Assembly: GCF_000430705.1 (NCBI RefSeq)
Contig: NZ_AUMN01000024.1
Coordinates: 1-64,000, forward strand
Reading direction: 5' to 3'
DNA length: 64,000 bases
DNA from: Arthrobacter castelli DSM 16402
Lineage (GTDB): Bacteria > Actinomycetota > Actinomycetes > Actinomycetales > Micrococcaceae
Position numbers and translations under genes: made by a program
Shown: in pieces, positions 36,190 to 45,262 of the stretch
How positions within the stretch are numbered: position 1 is the first letter of the stretch
Layout of the letters: the number at the start of each line of letters is the position of its first letter
The notes under the pieces: generated by a model
The model's input: the letters and a program-made list of their open reading frames with translations, nothing else
The model's database searches: none
Told to the model about the DNA's origin: nothing

Positions 36190-38028
36190 ATGACACAGAG
36201 CTCTCCGGAAGAATCCTTGCAGCATTTTATGGTTACGTGGGGGATCGGTGATGAATTCGGCGGGATGACGACAATGTGTCTGTACCGTGCAGAGATATTC
36301 CGCCGCCACAGAGGAATTACGGCTCCGATTGTCACATTCGATCCCGTGGGAACCTATGACGAGATCAGGGCAAGGCTGAGGAGGACCGGCCTTCTGCACG
36401 CCGATACGCCAGTGCTCAATCTCTACGAATACCACCGTGACAAGGATTTTTGCCGGCTCGAAGCACTGGCTGCCCCACAGCATCTCCACACCGATTTGCC
36501 CGACGATGTGATGGTGAAAGACAGCAACGATTCTGCCGGCCGGTTGTTCAGCACCATTTTGACGGACCTCGAGGGGGAACAAACCTTCTGGCGCAAATAC
36601 TTCCGCACCGACGGTTCGCTTTTCGCCCGGGATGAAACACCGCCGGCGGCGGACGGGCAGCCCAAACGACGGTTGATTTCCTTGTTCAACGGCCAAGGCG
36701 ATGTCGTCAAGCAATACTCGACGGGATCAAAATGGTATCGGGACTGGGTGGATACCCTGGTTGCCCAACGCCCCTCCGCACTTGTTGTCGACAGCGCACA
36801 TGCCAGCAGGTTTATGGCAAAGTACCAGTCACCATACGCCGTCAAAGCGGCTGTATATCATAGCAACCACATCGGCTCTGCGGGAGATCCGTATAGAGGC
36901 AACCTTGCCAAAAGCAGGAAGCACATTGCCGAAAATCCCCATGAGTGGGATGGCATAGTATTTCTGACCGAGCAGCAGCGGCAGGACTTCATCAGCCGCT
37001 TCGGCCATACCAACAACCTTTTTACCGTCAGCAACCCACGTTCCCGGTTAGCCGAAGCGCCGGATGCTTCCACCCGACCACATAACCGCGGAGTGATGCT
37101 TTGTCGGCTTGAACCAGTAAAGAACATCAGCGCGGCCATCGATATCATCGAGGCCGTGCGGCGGACCGTTCCGGACATTCAGCTCGACATCTACGGGGAC
37201 GGGGTGCAGAAAGCCCGGTTGCAGAGCCTGATCGAAACCCGGGGGCTTGGCGGCAATGTCGCGCTCAGGGGATATGCCAACGATGCGGTCAATCAACTGG
37301 AGCGTTCCACATTCTCTTTGTTGACCAGCAAGTATGAAGGGCAGCCATTGAGCATCATGGAGAGCCTTGCCAGGGGGTGCCCGCCGGTTTCTTTTGATAT
37401 TCGCTACGGTCCCCAAAATCTGATTCAGGACGGGCACAACGGATTCCTGGTTGCAGCAGGCGACATCGAGGCTGCGGCCGAACACGTCGTCGAACTATGC
37501 CTCAACCCAGACCGGGCGGTGGAGATGAGCCGTAATGCGTGGGAAAGCAGTAAGCGCTTTGATGATCGGTCAGTCGCAGATACGTGGAAGAGCACCTTTG
37601 ACATGATGTGGGCCCAGCAGGAGGCCTCCATCTCCGATGTTCACTTTGCCCTCGAGCGCGTCGATCTCGAACGCGACGCCGGACTCTCCCTTCACGGCGA
37701 GGTTTCCTGGACCGATCCTGTCCCGTCGGGCAGTACGATGCTTCCTGCCGTGGAACTGCAGGCCTTGCCCCGGACACGAGGAGGGCCAAAGCGAAAGTCA
37801 ATGGACATCGACTATCGGCGCCCAGGCGCACTAGGGGTCAGGGCGGCTTTCGACCAGTCGGATTTGGACGAGATCGCTACAAAAGACGACCAGCAGATCG
37901 ATTTCTTCGTTATCGTTACGTGCGGGAAGGTCCGGAGCGTCGTGCGCGTTGCCTTTGGCAGCCCGCTCGACCCCCTTCGTCCCTACCCGACAAGTGAAAC
38001 AAACGTGAGCCTGAAGACCGTACGGTAG
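36190..38028 (+). CDS. TarM-like GT4 glycosyltransferase with C-terminal beta domain (copy A)
   Basis: This 612-residue protein has a GT-B core of the GT4 family. An N-terminal part begins FMVTWGIGDEFGGMT, and the donor half shows MLCRLEPVKNI, LDIYGDGVQK and the catalytic stretch LLTSKYEGQPLSIMESLARG followed by SFDIRYGPQNLI, as in TarM and Gtf1-type enzymes. About 100 C-terminal residues (from roughly 500) are beta-rich and may bind polymer or form oligomers. The gene at 41510 is a full-length paralogue. It ends the plus-strand operon of TagF-like, beta protein and GT4. A role in glycosylating the glycerol-phosphate chain is inferred from family and context. Confidence 0.82.
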   Translation: MTQSSPEESLQHFMVTWGIGDEFGGMTTMCLYRAEIFRRHRGITAPIVTFDPVGTYDEIRARLRRTGLLHADTPVLNLYEYHRDKDFCRLEALAAPQHLHTDLPDDVMVKDSNDSAGRLFSTILTDLEGEQTFWRKYFRTDGSLFARDETPPAADGQPKRRLISLFNGQGDVVKQYSTGSKWYRDWVDTLVAQRPSALVVDSAHASRFMAKYQSPYAVKAAVYHSNHIGSAGDPYRGNLAKSRKHIAENPHEWDGIVFLTEQQRQDFISRFGHTNNLFTVSNPRSRLAEAPDASTRPHNRGVMLCRLEPVKNISAAIDIIEAVRRTVPDIQLDIYGDGVQKARLQSLIETRGLGGNVALRGYANDAVNQLERSTFSLLTSKYEGQPLSIMESLARGCPPVSFDIRYGPQNLIQDGHNGFLVAAGDIEAAAEHVVELCLNPDRAVEMSRNAWESSKRFDDRSVADTWKSTFDMMWAQQEASISDVHFALERVDLERDAGLSLHGEVSWTDPVPSGSTMLPAVELQALPRTRGGPKRKSMDIDYRRPGALGVRAAFDQSDLDEIATKDDQQIDFFVIVTCGKVRSVVRVAFGSPLDPLRPYPTSETNVSLKTVR

Positions 38029-38062
38029 GCTCAGTACTTTGTACTTTTAGCACCTGCCCTGT

Positions 38063-38689
38063 TTAGCGTTCATAACCGAACCTGATGTAGTCCTCGGCAT
38101 AGAATTCCTTGATCCTTCGTTCCAGCAACGGCGGGACAACGACATCCTTGCTGGACATATGGGATACGCTTCCGCCCTCCCTGACTCTTGGGATATTCCG
38201 CTCTAGTGAAAAGTCGAACCGGTGATCCAAGTCGTCGACGACGTGCTGCATGCCTTGTTCGAAGTGGTACACGTCGCAACCAGGCGTCAAAAAGTCCACT
38301 TGGGGGCGTACATGGTTGCCGCCCAGGAATTTGTTCGTCGAGAACTCCCTGAATTGCTTCTCGACCCACTCGTGACTCATCGTCGAGTTGATCGAGGCTT
38401 GCTTGCGATGGGACCAGACGTAACGGGACTTGAATCGCGCCAGCGGATTTCTCGCCATCATAAAGGTGAAATCAAACTTGCTGAGCTCAAAATTGGTCTC
38501 CAGCATTTCTGCGTTCATATGCTGGGGGGCGCACTTGCGAAAGTGGTTTGGGGAGTTTGGGCCCATTTTTCCATCCAAGTACATAACTTGGTATCCACTC
38601 GAGCGGAATACTTCTTCAATGGTGGAGCCACCGGTCTTTGGGACATGGATAAAGAGTATGTTTCTACCGTCTTTTCTGAAAACCGGCAT
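38063..38689 (-). CDS. Sulfotransferase, paralogue 3 of 3 (carbohydrate type)
   Basis: This 208-residue sulfotransferase is the third member of the local family. The PAPS loop is VPKTGGST (16-23), the 3'-phosphate site ARNPLARFKS (79-88), and the motif QHMNAEML differs by one residue from the other two. Its end, DYIRFGYER, is again shared. It starts at ATG 38689 rather than GTG. It lies 74 bp downstream of the HGESDK-type TagF-like gene, on the same strand, and last in the operon that begins with another sulfotransferase at 41294. In the 3'-phosphate site the usual RDP is RNP, a substitution to note when testing activity. Confidence 0.87.
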   Translation of the reverse strand: MPVFRKDGRNILFIHVPKTGGSTIEEVFRSSGYQVMYLDGKMGPNSPNHFRKCAPQHMNAEMLETNFELSKFDFTFMMARNPLARFKSRYVWSHRKQASINSTMSHEWVEKQFREFSTNKFLGGNHVRPQVDFLTPGCDVYHFEQGMQHVVDDLDHRFDFSLERNIPRVREGGSVSHMSSKDVVVPPLLERRIKEFYAEDYIRFGYER

Positions 38690-38763
38690 GTAATTATCTT
38701 CTCTTTCGATTCGTAGCGGCCATTGGGGTTGGGAACACGTCCGGGTGGAGCCTCAAGCAGTAT

Positions 38764-40032
38764 TTAGGTGTCAACGGCTTCGCCGGACGTCGCATGGAAC
38801 TCATAATCCTCGAGCCTCTTGTTGCGTTCGGACAGCAGTTCTTCCACAGCGGTAATGAAGGCTCTGGTCGAGTCGCCCTTTTTGAGGTCGCCGAAATAAT
38901 AGCGACGCATCCTGGCGCGTTGTGACGAGCCGTCTTCGGCCTCCAAAACTGATGAGATGAGTTTGTCCATCCCGGTTACGGTGGTTTCGTCGACGACGGG
39001 ACAGGCGCGGGCTATAGGCGCATCGCGTTCAAGCTGCTGACGATTACTTCGCCGGTCGCTCAATACCAGCGGCTTATCAGGGTGGAGATACAGGAAGTCC
39101 AACCCCACACTCGACACATCTGTGACGAGCGTCTCCACGTCGTTGAACATTGCCAGGATGTTTCCCGCGGTGGAAACTATGTGAGGGATACTGCGGCCGA
39201 TATTCGCCTGTTCTATAGCTTGGACGATGTCGAAATGCGCCCCGGAGATTTCCGGATTGCGGCTCGTGGCGATCCGGGGGTGGGGTTTGTAGACTACGCG
39301 CGTATCGGGAAGGCGCAGCAAGGCATCGACAATTTCCCGGCCATAGAGATCCAGCGACGTATAGTTATTCGATTCGTTCTCGCCCTCCCACGTCGGCGCG
39401 TACATGACGGTTCGCATGTCCTCTTCGGCCAATTCGCGGGGGAAATCCAGGTCGAGCTGCGGACGGCCTACCATTGCCAGCTTGGATTCGTCGAAATCCA
39501 GTAGAACTGAACGGTGCCTCTCCATCGCCGCCGGTCCGGCTATGAACACTTTATCGTAGGCTTTTGCCTGGTTCGAGACCATCGACAGTTTGTCGCTTTC
39601 TCCATGATTGACATGAACATGCACCATGCGGCTGAAAGTGAGTGACTGGAAATTGGTGACGCCATTATTCACATAGATGCCCAGTCGGTAATCATTGGTG
39701 TCATAAAGATCCATCACATCCTCAAACCGACGAACAAAAATCATGGGGAGGGATGTTTTCTTCTTGACCTCCCGAAGCGTTCCGACTTTTCGGAATAGCA
39801 GCAAGACTTTATGCTCCCGGTTCAGCTGCTCCAATACCGGCAACCATTGTTCGAGTTGGTAGAGTTTGGTCGTGACGTCACCAAAGTAGACGACTATCTC
39901 TGCTGGCACGGGTACACCGTGTAATTCGTGGTTGGAGCGCAAGACGCTTCGGAGCCCTAACCAGTGACGGGTGGCTACGCCTTTCGGCGACGTGATTGCT
40001 GTATGGAGCTGCCGGCCGATCCATTTCTTCAT
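38764..40032 (-). CDS. CDP-glycerol glycerophosphotransferase family protein (HGESDK subtype, copy 2)
   Basis: The 422-residue protein is a paralogue of that at 34570 with the same layout: IYVNNGVTNFQSL, HVNHGESDKLS (141-150), VMYAPTWEGENES, VYKPHPRI and VTDVSSVGLDFLYLHPDKP. A longer C-terminal part ends in DYEFHATSGEAVDT. ATG 40032 follows GGGGGAA. It sits between two sulfotransferase genes in one minus-strand operon (40095 upstream, 38063 downstream). Two HGESDK enzymes plus the fused one suggest that separate enzymes do priming, extension or addition of glycerol phosphate as a side group, but the division of labour cannot be read from sequence. Confidence 0.83.
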   Translation of the reverse strand: MKKWIGRQLHTAITSPKGVATRHWLGLRSVLRSNHELHGVPVPAEIVVYFGDVTTKLYQLEQWLPVLEQLNREHKVLLLFRKVGTLREVKKKTSLPMIFVRRFEDVMDLYDTNDYRLGIYVNNGVTNFQSLTFSRMVHVHVNHGESDKLSMVSNQAKAYDKVFIAGPAAMERHRSVLLDFDESKLAMVGRPQLDLDFPRELAEEDMRTVMYAPTWEGENESNNYTSLDLYGREIVDALLRLPDTRVVYKPHPRIATSRNPEISGAHFDIVQAIEQANIGRSIPHIVSTAGNILAMFNDVETLVTDVSSVGLDFLYLHPDKPLVLSDRRSNRQQLERDAPIARACPVVDETTVTGMDKLISSVLEAEDGSSQRARMRRYYFGDLKKGDSTRAFITAVEELLSERNKRLEDYEFHATSGEAVDT

Positions 40033-40094
40033 AGTTCCCCCTTGTCGAAGTCCCCGTGCAGGTGCGTGCCTGGTGTCCCAGGATAAAGGCGACG

Positions 40095-41294
40095 CTACTC
40101 CCTTCTATGGTCTGAACGTCTCAGCCATGCGGTGAAGTGGCGAACTTTACTTCGTGGCGATGTCAGCAGCGTCTGTTTGCGGACGGGACCAGTAGGACCG
40201 CTGGAGATATTGCGCCCGTTAAGCCGCCGGATCTCCTCTTCCAGCTCCCCTATTCGTTGCCTGGCCTTTTGAAGCTTTGACGACTCCACCTTCGCCCGGT
40301 GGAGGAGGGGCGGGACGACTTTCAAAGCGGTTCCAAGGACGTCGCTCTCGGGCACATCGTCGGGATGGACGGCACCATCCAATCCTCCAAAGCGGAGTTC
40401 TTCAAGGTCGCCCTTGACTCCGAACCCCGCACGTTTTATGGCCGCCACCGAGTGGTCCGACCTTGACCTTATAGCGGAGACGTCGGCATCGCGCAGTCCT
40501 ATCCTGCTTCCGCCGAGGGGCGCCAGTATTGAATGGGAGAGAAAGCTGCGGATCCAACGATAGGGCACGGTCCATGGGCCGTCGTCTGCATTGACAGCCT
40601 CTCTGAGTTCGGGGCCAATCAACTGAAGAAGGCGGGCACTTTCCGCGCCGACAGATTCGTTGGCCGAGGCGCCGTTGGTGCTGCACATGGCGGGATCAAT
40701 ATTGCACGCAGCGGCAAAACGGTTCCAGAGGGCATCAGGGCCGGCGCTCTTCGGCGGGACGGTGACTATCTGGATCCGGTCTGCCGGTACTGCCGTTGTC
40801 CAGTCGGCCAGCACCACCGCCGGGTCGAGGGTTCCCCACCACCATCGCGGGTTGGTGCCGGGTTCATCCAGGTCTTTGACGAAGTCGTCGAGTCCAATGG
40901 TGAATCCCAGCTTCAGGGTTTCCTGCCAAGCAGCCGGCACCGTGTTAACCAGGTTCCGTGCGGTGAAAATGACATGAACCTCCGCAGGGCTTAATACGTC
41001 AACCAGGCGTTGTATTTGGGTCGGCGAAGCCAATGTGAACCACTCGTTGCTCAGCACCACCGGCCCGGCCCATTCTCTGATTTGTGCCTCAAGGCGCCGC
41101 CACGTTTTTAGCACGGCGGCGGGCGGCCGATCGCTACGGGCAAACGTCGCTATGTGGTTGTGATCGAACTTCTTTGTACCGGGCAGCAGGACGCCTGAAG
41201 CGGCCAGGTTTTCCTGGTTGGCCCACAGCAGTGTTTGCAGGAACGTTGTACCCGACTTGGGTGCCCCAATATGGATATAGACTCGGTCTGCCAT
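40095..41294 (-). CDS. Sulfotransferase domain protein with C-terminal coiled coil
   Basis: The protein has about 399 residues. Its N-terminus YIHIGAPKSGTTFLQTLLW (6-24) is a typical sulfotransferase P-loop for PAPS, and FTARNLVNTVPAAW (110-123) fits the 3'-phosphate site. The sequence is otherwise unlike the other four sulfotransferases of the locus. A coiled coil follows near 330-352 (ESSKLQKARQRIGELEEEI) and then a basic tail with KQTLLTSPRSKVRHF. I chose ATG 41294; an in-frame ATG at 41315 is possible. It is the first gene of the minus-strand operon with the TagF-like protein and sulfotransferase 3, divergent from the GT4 copy B gene. Confidence 0.77.
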   Translation of the reverse strand: MADRVYIHIGAPKSGTTFLQTLLWANQENLAASGVLLPGTKKFDHNHIATFARSDRPPAAVLKTWRRLEAQIREWAGPVVLSNEWFTLASPTQIQRLVDVLSPAEVHVIFTARNLVNTVPAAWQETLKLGFTIGLDDFVKDLDEPGTNPRWWWGTLDPAVVLADWTTAVPADRIQIVTVPPKSAGPDALWNRFAAACNIDPAMCSTNGASANESVGAESARLLQLIGPELREAVNADDGPWTVPYRWIRSFLSHSILAPLGGSRIGLRDADVSAIRSRSDHSVAAIKRAGFGVKGDLEELRFGGLDGAVHPDDVPESDVLGTALKVVPPLLHRAKVESSKLQKARQRIGELEEEIRRLNGRNISSGPTGPVRKQTLLTSPRSKVRHFTAWLRRSDHRRE

Positions 41295-41509
41295 CGGAAT
41301 ACTGTACCTCAGCATCTCGCCATGACAGGCTCCAACAGGCGGCTTATGGTGAATAGATTGCCCAATCACTTTCTCGTGATCGCCCGAGGTATCGAGAGGG
41401 CTGACGGCGGACCACCTGCTGGAGGCAGGGTCGACCCCGTGGCAGACTTTCAGGATGGAGAGTCAAGCGGATGCTTGAAGTATAGACCCCCAGCAGCAAG
41501 GATTTCGGT

Positions 41510-43306
41510 GTGCCAGACAGCGTAAAGATGCCCTCGTTCCGGTATTTCATGGTCACGTGGGGCGTCGGAGGGGAATTCGGCGGAATGACCTCCATGTGTT
41601 TGACCCGTGCCCGCACGATGCGGCAATTCTCCGGGACTCACGCTCCCGTGCTCACGTTCGATTTTCAACCGGACTACAGCGAGATCCTCGGGTCCCTGCA
41701 CCAGTCAGGCCACTTGGTTGATGGCATGGAGATCAGGAACCTCTACCATTACTACCGGGCCGCTGACTTGGATGGCCGCGCTCCAGCACCCGACGAGGGC
41801 GGCCGGAAGCTTGAGATACCGCAGCAGGACATTCAGGCACAAACCGTTCGAGATGGCGACGGAGGCGTCTTTTGCCGGATCATTCGCAGCCTCGATGGCG
41901 AAAGGGAGTACCGCCGCGAGTACTGGCGGCCGGACGAAAGTATATTCCTGACCGAAACCACTGAATACGATGACAACGGGGAACAGCACCGTGAGCTCCG
42001 TTTGATGACCCGGTCCGGCGCGACTGTCCGAGTGTTCAAAAGCCGGGAGGACCTGTTCCGCTTTTGGATGGTTGAGCAAACCGAAGGTGAGCCATCCGTC
42101 TTTGTGGCAGACAGTGTTCAAACGACACAGTTCACCGGCCGAATCCGCGCCAAGCATGTGATGAAGATGGCGGTGATGCACAACAGCCACGTGGCCGGGG
42201 GAGGAGAGCCGCTGCGTGGGCGGCTCGGCGGGGGACGACGGGACGTGGTGTTACAGTCACAGCGCTGGGATGGAATCTTGTTCCTGACCGAGCGCCACCG
42301 GCAGGATTTCGTTGACAGATTCGGCAGCGCCAATAATCTGTTTGTGCTTTCCAACCCGGCGCCGCGAGCTGATGAGTTTCCCCCATTTTCCCGTCGCGTG
42401 CCAGCTCGCGGGGTCATGCTGTGCCGGCTGGAGGACGCCAAGAACGTGTTTGCGGCGATCGACATCATCGACATCGTCCGGCGCTCGGTTCCGGCCATTC
42501 GCCTGGATATTTACGGCAGAGGCAAGCAACGCCAGGACATTGAGGGTCGGATCGCGGAGCTGGGTTTGCAGGACAATATTCAATTGCACGGCCATGCTCC
42601 CGATGCCTCCGGGCAATTCAGCACCGCCACATTTTCGTTACTGACCAGCCGAAAAGAGGGCCAACCACTTGTCTTGCTGGAGAGCCAGGGACAGGGCTGC
42701 CCGCCTGTTGCTTTTAACGTTCGGTACGGTCCCGATGACGTGATCTCTGATGGGGAGAATGGATTCCTCGTCGACGAAGCAGACGTGCAGACGGCGGCGG
42801 AACACGTGAGCGCACTGTGCTCTGACGACGCCCTTGCCCGGCGGATGAGCAAATCGGCTTGGGCGGCCAGCGAACGGTATAGCTACAGCCAAGTGTTGAA
42901 GCGCTTCGGTTCCATTGTTGATCGCGCCTGGACACAGCGGCCGGGACGACTGGCGCTGGCCAACACAGCCGTGAAGATCCTGAGCACGACGGCGGGCGCC
43001 GACGGTGTGGCGCATATCGTCGCATCGTTTACCTGGAAGCAGAACGCGGGTCCGCCTGCCAAGGACGAGTTGATGCTGCGCTTGCAAATACTGCCGCGTC
43101 ATAGGGGCCCGACCCAAACCGTATCCGGACAGATCGTTCATCGTGAGGATGGCAGGCTCGATGTGCGGTTCGACCTGCCCCGCGACCAGCTGGTTCCTGA
43201 GGCCCCTGCAGAGCCGAGGGAGCTGTTCATCCTCGCCGGGGGCAGGAACATTCTCTTCAGGCAGCGCATCGACGCGGGCTTCGCAACGGTCGACAACGCG
43301 CTGTGA
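41510..43306 (+). CDS. TarM-like GT4 glycosyltransferase with C-terminal beta domain (copy B)
   Basis: The 598-residue protein is a paralogue of the one at 36190 over its full length: FMVTWGVGGEFGGMT at the start, MLCRLEDAKNV, LDIYGRGKQRQ, and the catalytic LLTSRKEGQPLVLLESQGQG followed by AFNVRYGPDDVI. The C-terminal beta domain (from about 485) is present too. The first catalytic glutamate and the EX7E spacing are preserved. Translation starts at GTG 41510 after AAGGA. It is transcribed alone and marks the right end of the glycopolymer locus. Two copies suggest two different sugar decorations or alternative acceptors. Confidence 0.82.
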   Translation: MPDSVKMPSFRYFMVTWGVGGEFGGMTSMCLTRARTMRQFSGTHAPVLTFDFQPDYSEILGSLHQSGHLVDGMEIRNLYHYYRAADLDGRAPAPDEGGRKLEIPQQDIQAQTVRDGDGGVFCRIIRSLDGEREYRREYWRPDESIFLTETTEYDDNGEQHRELRLMTRSGATVRVFKSREDLFRFWMVEQTEGEPSVFVADSVQTTQFTGRIRAKHVMKMAVMHNSHVAGGGEPLRGRLGGGRRDVVLQSQRWDGILFLTERHRQDFVDRFGSANNLFVLSNPAPRADEFPPFSRRVPARGVMLCRLEDAKNVFAAIDIIDIVRRSVPAIRLDIYGRGKQRQDIEGRIAELGLQDNIQLHGHAPDASGQFSTATFSLLTSRKEGQPLVLLESQGQGCPPVAFNVRYGPDDVISDGENGFLVDEADVQTAAEHVSALCSDDALARRMSKSAWAASERYSYSQVLKRFGSIVDRAWTQRPGRLALANTAVKILSTTAGADGVAHIVASFTWKQNAGPPAKDELMLRLQILPRHRGPTQTVSGQIVHREDGRLDVRFDLPRDQLVPEAPAEPRELFILAGGRNILFRQRIDAGFATVDNAL

Positions 43307-43367
43307 GCAGGGCCGCGCGATGGGGCACTGACATGTGGCGCTCACGTCGAACCGATATTGTGTTGGC

Positions 43368-43922
43368 ATGGCGCAGCATCGTCTTTACACAGTCGGGCAC
43401 GGGTCCGCCGAAGGGCAGCAGTTTGTCGAGAGACTGAAATGGGCCGGCGTGGAACAACTCGTCGATGTGCGTATCGGGCCCGGCAGCAGGAAACACCCGC
43501 ACTTCGGCAAAGACAGCCTGCAGCAATGGCTTCCAGAGGCCGGCGTCGGCTATCGCTGGGACAAGCGGCTGGGCGGATTCCGGAAGCTTGAGCCCGATTC
43601 ACCGGACGTTGCCTTGCGCAACGAATCCTTCAAGGCCTACGCGGGCCATATGAGAACGGAACAGTTCCTGCACGGGCTTGACGAACTGTTGGAACAGGCT
43701 ATGGGCGCTCCCACCGGGATCATGTGCAGCGAGACCGTATGGTGGCGGTGCCATCGCCGCCTCATTGCCGACCACTGCGTGCTGGTGAATGGCTTTGAGG
43801 TGCGCCACCTCATGCCGCAAGGCAGAAGCACCGGCCATCAGCCAACCGCCGGCGTCCGTACCGCCGACGGCGGGTTGGTCTACGACGACGTGGAATCAGC
43901 GCGGCAGGGGACCCGGAATTGA
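43368..43922 (+). CDS. DUF488 family protein
   Basis: The 184-residue protein is a DUF488 member: LYTVGHGSAEGQQFVERL at the start, LVDVRIGPGSRKHPHF, and the conserved IMCSETVWWRCHRRLIAD with two cysteines near the C-terminus. The function of the family is not established. ATG 43368 gives the usual start, 61 bp after the GT4 gene. GC content and the gene type mark the return to the ordinary chromosome. Confidence 0.88.
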   Translation: MAQHRLYTVGHGSAEGQQFVERLKWAGVEQLVDVRIGPGSRKHPHFGKDSLQQWLPEAGVGYRWDKRLGGFRKLEPDSPDVALRNESFKAYAGHMRTEQFLHGLDELLEQAMGAPTGIMCSETVWWRCHRRLIADHCVLVNGFEVRHLMPQGRSTGHQPTAGVRTADGGLVYDDVESARQGTRN

Positions 43923-43934
43923 GGCGCTGCCTGC

Positions 43935-44300
43935 TTAGACGGTCTTTGCGGGCCCCTCCGAGCCGCTGCGGCTCTTCGGTCCCCGCACCGCGGCTCCGAT
44001 GCCGACCACGCATGAGATGCCGCCGATGACCCAGGCCACGAACGCACCGCCGGGGTTGTCCATCATGTCCAGCCCCCAGGGTGCGAGGAACAGCAGCAAG
44101 CCCGCCAGCCCGGCGACCCAGAAGACGGAGAAAACCTTGGGGGCCGCCAGATTGATGACCCCGGCCAGCGCAAGCACGCCGCCCACCAGGGCCAGCGCGC
44201 CGGCTGAGGCAGGCGTGGTCTGAACCATAGACGGGCTGAATGCCGCGATGAACCCTCCTGTGATGAGGATCCAGTCGGCCATCCGTGTCCACGCCTGCAT
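43935..44300 (-). CDS. SPW-repeat-like small membrane protein
   Basis: The 121-residue protein has about four hydrophobic segments and the LLLFLAPWGLDM pattern of SPW-repeat membrane proteins, ending in a charged tail (RGPKSRSGSEGPAKTV). No function is known. I use ATG 44300, about 9 bases after AGGAG; GTG 44309 is also in frame but too close to that site. It converges on the DUF488 gene and stands just downstream of tRNA-Arg on the same strand. Confidence 0.65.
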   Translation of the reverse strand: MQAWTRMADWILITGGFIAAFSPSMVQTTPASAGALALVGGVLALAGVINLAAPKVFSVFWVAGLAGLLLFLAPWGLDMMDNPGGAFVAWVIGGISCVVGIGAAVRGPKSRSGSEGPAKTV

Positions 44301-44354
44301 TGAATTCACGCTCCTGATTCGAGTGCACTCTTACAGTCAGTATTGCTCAACCAG

Positions 44355-44427
44355 TGCCCCGGGCGGGAATCGAACCCACGACCAAGAGATTAGAAGGCTC
44401 CTGCTCTATCCGCTGAGCTACCGAGGC
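44355..44427 (-). tRNA. tRNA-Arg (anticodon TCT)
   Basis: The minus strand gives a cloverleaf with acceptor GCCTCGG/CCGGGGC, D arm GCTC-AGCGGATA-GAGC, anticodon loop CTTCTAA presenting TCT, and T arm with GTTCGATTC. The discriminator is A and CCA is not encoded. The anticodon stem has one C-T mismatch next to the loop. Confidence 0.93.
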
Positions 44428-44620
44428 GCACGGCTTCCGTCCCGGCACACCGGCGGCGGATCCTCCAATACTCTATCAATCCTGTCACTGACTCGGCCTC
44501 CACATGGTGCGCGCTGCGCCGCGTTGTGCACATAGGGCCGATCGGACCTTTCCTGTGCCCCAGCTTCCGTCGAAGCTGGTTCCTGCAGCGGTTGCTGCCA
44601 GAGGGAAAAGGAGACTTGAG

Positions 44621-45196
44621 ATGAGCATCACCGTAACAGTGAGGGGATTCGTCGCATCCGATGTGCGCAGGCATGAAACGCAGGCGGGAGATGAGCTGGC
44701 AACCTTCCGGTTGGGTTCGACTGACCGACGGTTCAACCGCCAGCAGAACACGTGGGAAGACGGGGAGACGAATTGGTTCTCCGTCTCCGGATTCCGGGGA
44801 TTGGCACGAAACGTAGCCCACAGCTTGCGCAAGGGCCAGAAGGTTGTCGTTCACGGCCGATTGCGGATTTGGCCCTCGACACGGCCCGACGGGACGCCCG
44901 CAACCAACATTGGTATCGATGCAGAGACGGTGGGACACGACTTGGGCTGGGGCATCTCCGAATACCAGCGGAACAGCAAGGATGCGCCCATCCCGTGGGT
45001 GGCCGTCCAAGCACCGGAGCTTGGCACTGAAACCTCCCCTTCCTGGGTAAACACCGAGACAGGGGAGATCCCCGAGACGGAGGAACCGGAAGAGGCCGGA
45101 GCGGATGCAGCATGGCAGCCGGAGGTCAGTGCATTGGACGAGGAATCCCCCTCCGAAACACCGGACGAAGCCGGGGACACTGTACAGGCGGCATGA
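44621..45196 (+). CDS. ssb: Single-stranded DNA-binding protein (divergent actinobacterial type)
   Basis: The 191-residue protein has an OB fold at residues 1 to about 110: SITVTVRGFVASDVRRHE, LATFRLGSTDRRFNR, NWFSVSGFRGLARNVAHSL and KGQKVVVHGRLRI, as in SSB proteins that coat single-stranded DNA. The acidic C-terminal half (GEIPETEEPEEAG and further) lacks the classical DDDIPF tip, ending instead in DEAGDTVQAA, so it is probably a secondary SSB. ATG 44621 follows AAAAGGAGA. The 193 bp upstream, up to tRNA-Arg, hold no gene. Confidence 0.85.
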   Translation: MSITVTVRGFVASDVRRHETQAGDELATFRLGSTDRRFNRQQNTWEDGETNWFSVSGFRGLARNVAHSLRKGQKVVVHGRLRIWPSTRPDGTPATNIGIDAETVGHDLGWGISEYQRNSKDAPIPWVAVQAPELGTETSPSWVNTETGEIPETEEPEEAGADAAWQPEVSALDEESPSETPDEAGDTVQAA

Positions 45197-45262
45197 CGGG
45201 CGGCTCTCCAAGGCGGGTGGCGGAAGTCCACGCAAGGGGCTGCCTGTCGATAGAGTGACGGT

